Shown here piece after piece: positions 61,646 through 64,000 of a stretch of 64,000 bases of DNA. The notes below the pieces were generated by a model. It had not been told where the DNA came from. It saw nothing but the letters and a program-made list of their open reading frames with translations, and made no database searches. A program made the translations under genes and the position numbers. The stretch is taken from the NCBI GenBank assembly GCA_034336665.1, contig CM067590.1, positions 5,554,459 through 5,618,458 on the forward strand. Direction: 5' to 3'. Position 1 is the stretch's first letter. Every line of letters starts with the position of its first letter. The DNA comes from Luscinia megarhynchos (Eukaryota > Chordata > Aves > Passeriformes > Turdidae).

Positions 61646-63830
61646 TGAGATTGAGGCACTAGTCCTTTATGTAAAGAACTATTTCTAGCTCTGTACTTCT
61701 CTTTTCCCTTACTCTGTTCTTATTAGTTGTTGGCATTTGCTACATGCTGTTTCCTGGAAGGACATCCACGACAGCAAACTGGAAATCAGCAGAAACTTTG
61801 CCTCAATTCGCCCTCGTGGATGGGACAGGAAAGTGCAGACACGCAGGATTTGTACTGACTTTGTACCCCCACACCAGATGCTGCTCTTGGCACCAGCCCT
61901 TCGTTAAAGGCTAATGCAGCTGCCCTGGCTGTCAGCTGTCACAGCCAGGGAAGGAGATGGTCACGACCTCTCAGCTCATCCCTCAAGTCCCACAGTGCAG
62001 ATTTAGAAGGGATGAGGTGAAGGAACCACCTCCACGTCCACACAGTGTCCGAGAAGATCCCCTCAAGGACAGGCTGCCCCACTCGTGCCTCTGTCCTGTG
62101 CCATCCTATTAGCCTTCAGCCCCACGACTCACCCAGGCAGGGGCAGGAAGAGGGAACAGGATACTGGCAATGCAAGTAGGCAGTAAAAGTTCCTCTGAAC
62201 TAATGGAACTGAAAAGGAGGAAATAATCCTTTGGATTTGTGAGGAAAAGTGGAACCAAAATTAAACAGGCTGATCTTTGAGGTCTTATCCTGGAATATGA
62301 TCCTCCTTTAACATGTAAAACATCGCATTGATCTCCATGAACTGGTCTAATTAAATACAGAGATGTGCAGCTCAAAGATGTTCCCGGCCTGGAAAGCAGC
62401 TTGGGCTTTGCTACAATTGAAGTCTCTGAGCCTGGGGATGAGAACAATGAAAACACTTCTAGCACTGGACAGAAGGGAAGTTGCTGTCAGAAACACCACG
62501 CCAAGTTTTGGCACAAGATCCATAAAATGTGTTTCTGCAAACCCTGAAGTACTCAGCTCAGGGAGCAGAAAGCAAAGCCTGCACTGTCTCGTGGGCTTGC
62601 CCCGGGGCCTCACCCCCCACGGCACGGAGCAAGAGCTCTGCCCTGCAGCACAGGGCAGCTGCAGCTCGGGGACCAGCTGTGGCGCTGGCCTCGGCCCCGC
62701 GGCCCTGCCGCTCCGGGGCTCCAGCGGCGCCTCTGAGCCCTGTCCCGCTGGGACTCCTGGAGCCCTTCCCACCCTGCACCTCGTGCTCTGCCCTGGCAAA
62801 GAAGGGACAGCTTCAGGCATTTTTTCCACCCTGCTCTTGGCTGAGCTCCCCACTCGTCCCCAGCTCAGCACTAGCACCTCTGGTGCTGCTATGGTATCGG
62901 CTCCTCCTGTCCCCACTCTCTCTGCTGCCTTTGCTCCTTATTTAATTTTGTCTGCTACAGCTGGTGTGTGCTGGAGTCAAATCTGTCCCAGGCAGGCACA
63001 GCAGCACTCGCTCCCCCCCAGCACCCCACATTAGCCCACCCAACCCAAGTCCTCTCTCCCAGGACGTGACAATCCAAAGGTGATGCAGCCCCTCTATTTG
63101 TATTCTGTGTTCCCAAATACACAATCCATGCAAATGCACACATCCAGGAAAAATAAAAACTCTGGAACTGGTTAATTTCACATTCTTTATTCTCCTGTGT
63201 CAGTCACCACAGCTATCTCCACCTATGCCTATGGAAACAAAAGGTTGGGTGTGCCCTTGCAAATGACCCCTTGGTACTAAAAAGAGCAGGTCTGGAATAA
63301 CTCAGGACTCCACACCACGTGTAGAAGTTTCTCCCATGGGGTATGGCAGCACTCACATGCTATGCAGGAGCTGAAGACTCCTGCTCCAAGGCTGATGATT
63401 GGTGTCTGCTTGGCAAGCCAAGTTCCCACCTTCAAGGCACAGAGGTGAGCAGCCAAGGCAGCAGCTTGGAGCACTTAGTGAACACTTGTGCAGGGTGCAC
63501 ATGGCCAGTGCTGACCCAGAGGCTCTGGGCACTAACCTGCCCCTGCACAGACAGGTCTGAGAGATGCACAGCACTGAGTCCTTTGGCCGGGGCTCCACGT
63601 GCCACACAGTGCCTGACCCAAGACATGACTTATTTCCAGGGACACCTCCACTAGACCGAGATGCTCAGAGCCCTGTCCAGCTTGGTCCCAGGGATGGGGC
63701 AGTCACAGCTGCTCTGAGCAACCAGTGCCAGGGCCTCACCACAAAATCCTCCTTCATGTCCTACCTAAGCCCTCTGTCAGTTTGTATCTGTTCCCCTTGT
63801 CCTGACAGGCCTTGGTGAAAAGCCCCTCTC
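61646..63830. other. Gene-free stretch right of the KCNV2-like gene
   Basis: I see no recognisable exon, RNA gene or repeat. A GC-rich block at about 62590-62790 has open frames on both strands, without family motifs or splice support. Confidence 0.4.
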
Positions 63831-63834
63831 CATC

Positions 63835-64000
63835 TTTCTTACAATCCCCCTTTAGACAGGGACAAGACACAACATCCCCCCAGAGCTGTCTCTTCTCCAG
63901 GGTTTGCCCTAACAAAGGTGCAGGACCTTGCACTTGATCTTGTCAAACTTCATGAGGCTCCTGTGGGTGTGAAGGTCCTTCTGGATGACATCCCCCTCCC
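63835..64000 (-). mobile_element. Probable CR1-type fragment at window end
   Basis: GTGCAGGACCTTGCACTTGA, followed by AACTTCATGAGGCTCCTGTG and GGTCCTTCTGGATGACATCC, is a phrase common in reversed CR1-related repeats of birds. The element continues past the window. Confidence 0.4.

Noticed and set aside
62347..62945. Open frames on both strands in the GC-rich block
   Set aside because: No motif, no credible splice sites, and mutual overlap suggests composition effects.

Overview
This window reads as vertebrate, and specifically avian, nuclear DNA. The genes have GT-AG introns. They are close together with short introns, as on a GC-rich bird microchromosome. Several 5'-truncated CR1-type LINE ends are scattered between them. 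The protein set includes ADMP, a gene that placental mammals lack. No species call is possible from the sequence alone. There are no bacterial genes, operons or CRISPR arrays.

Layout, left to right. At 1-7.6 kb lies the last intron, last coding exon and a roughly 6 kb 3' UTR of ELAVL1 (HuR), plus strand. At 7.6-21.1 kb I find no gene, only CR1 fragments. At 21.1-33.3 kb is a complete 11-exon excitatory amino acid transporter of the EAAT5/SLC1A7-like group, minus strand; all splice phases join and give 545 residues. At 34.7-41.8 kb is PRAM1, an adaptor of the FYB/ADAP family, minus strand. At 42.3-44.1 kb the divergent PRAM1/POLE4 intergenic region is filled by three tandem arrays. At 44.17-46.27 kb is POLE4 (four exons, 132 residues, plus strand). 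At 46.3-53.9 kb I find no gene; it holds CR1 fragments, a 14-bp minisatellite and a (CCCTT)n tract. At 53.95-57.0 kb is ADMP, a BMP-like ligand (five exons, 373 residues, TATA promoter, plus strand). At 58.1-61.6 kb is a two-exon Kv8.2-like (KCNV2-like) potassium channel subunit, minus strand, convergent with ADMP. At 61.6-64 kb there is no gene, and a CR1-like fragment sits at the window edge.

The genes do not form one pathway. Their arrangement is informative instead. FYB-family adaptors sit near EAAT genes elsewhere in vertebrate genomes (FYB1 with SLC1A3, FYB2 with SLC1A7), and KCNV2 sits near SLC1A1. This window therefore looks like a surviving member of an ancient duplicated chromosome segment (paralogon). 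It retains an EAAT and a KCNV2 relative that seem absent from the matching human 19p13 region. The most unusual non-coding structure is the minisatellite abutting the POLE4 promoter, which carries several degenerate copies of promoter-proximal sequence.
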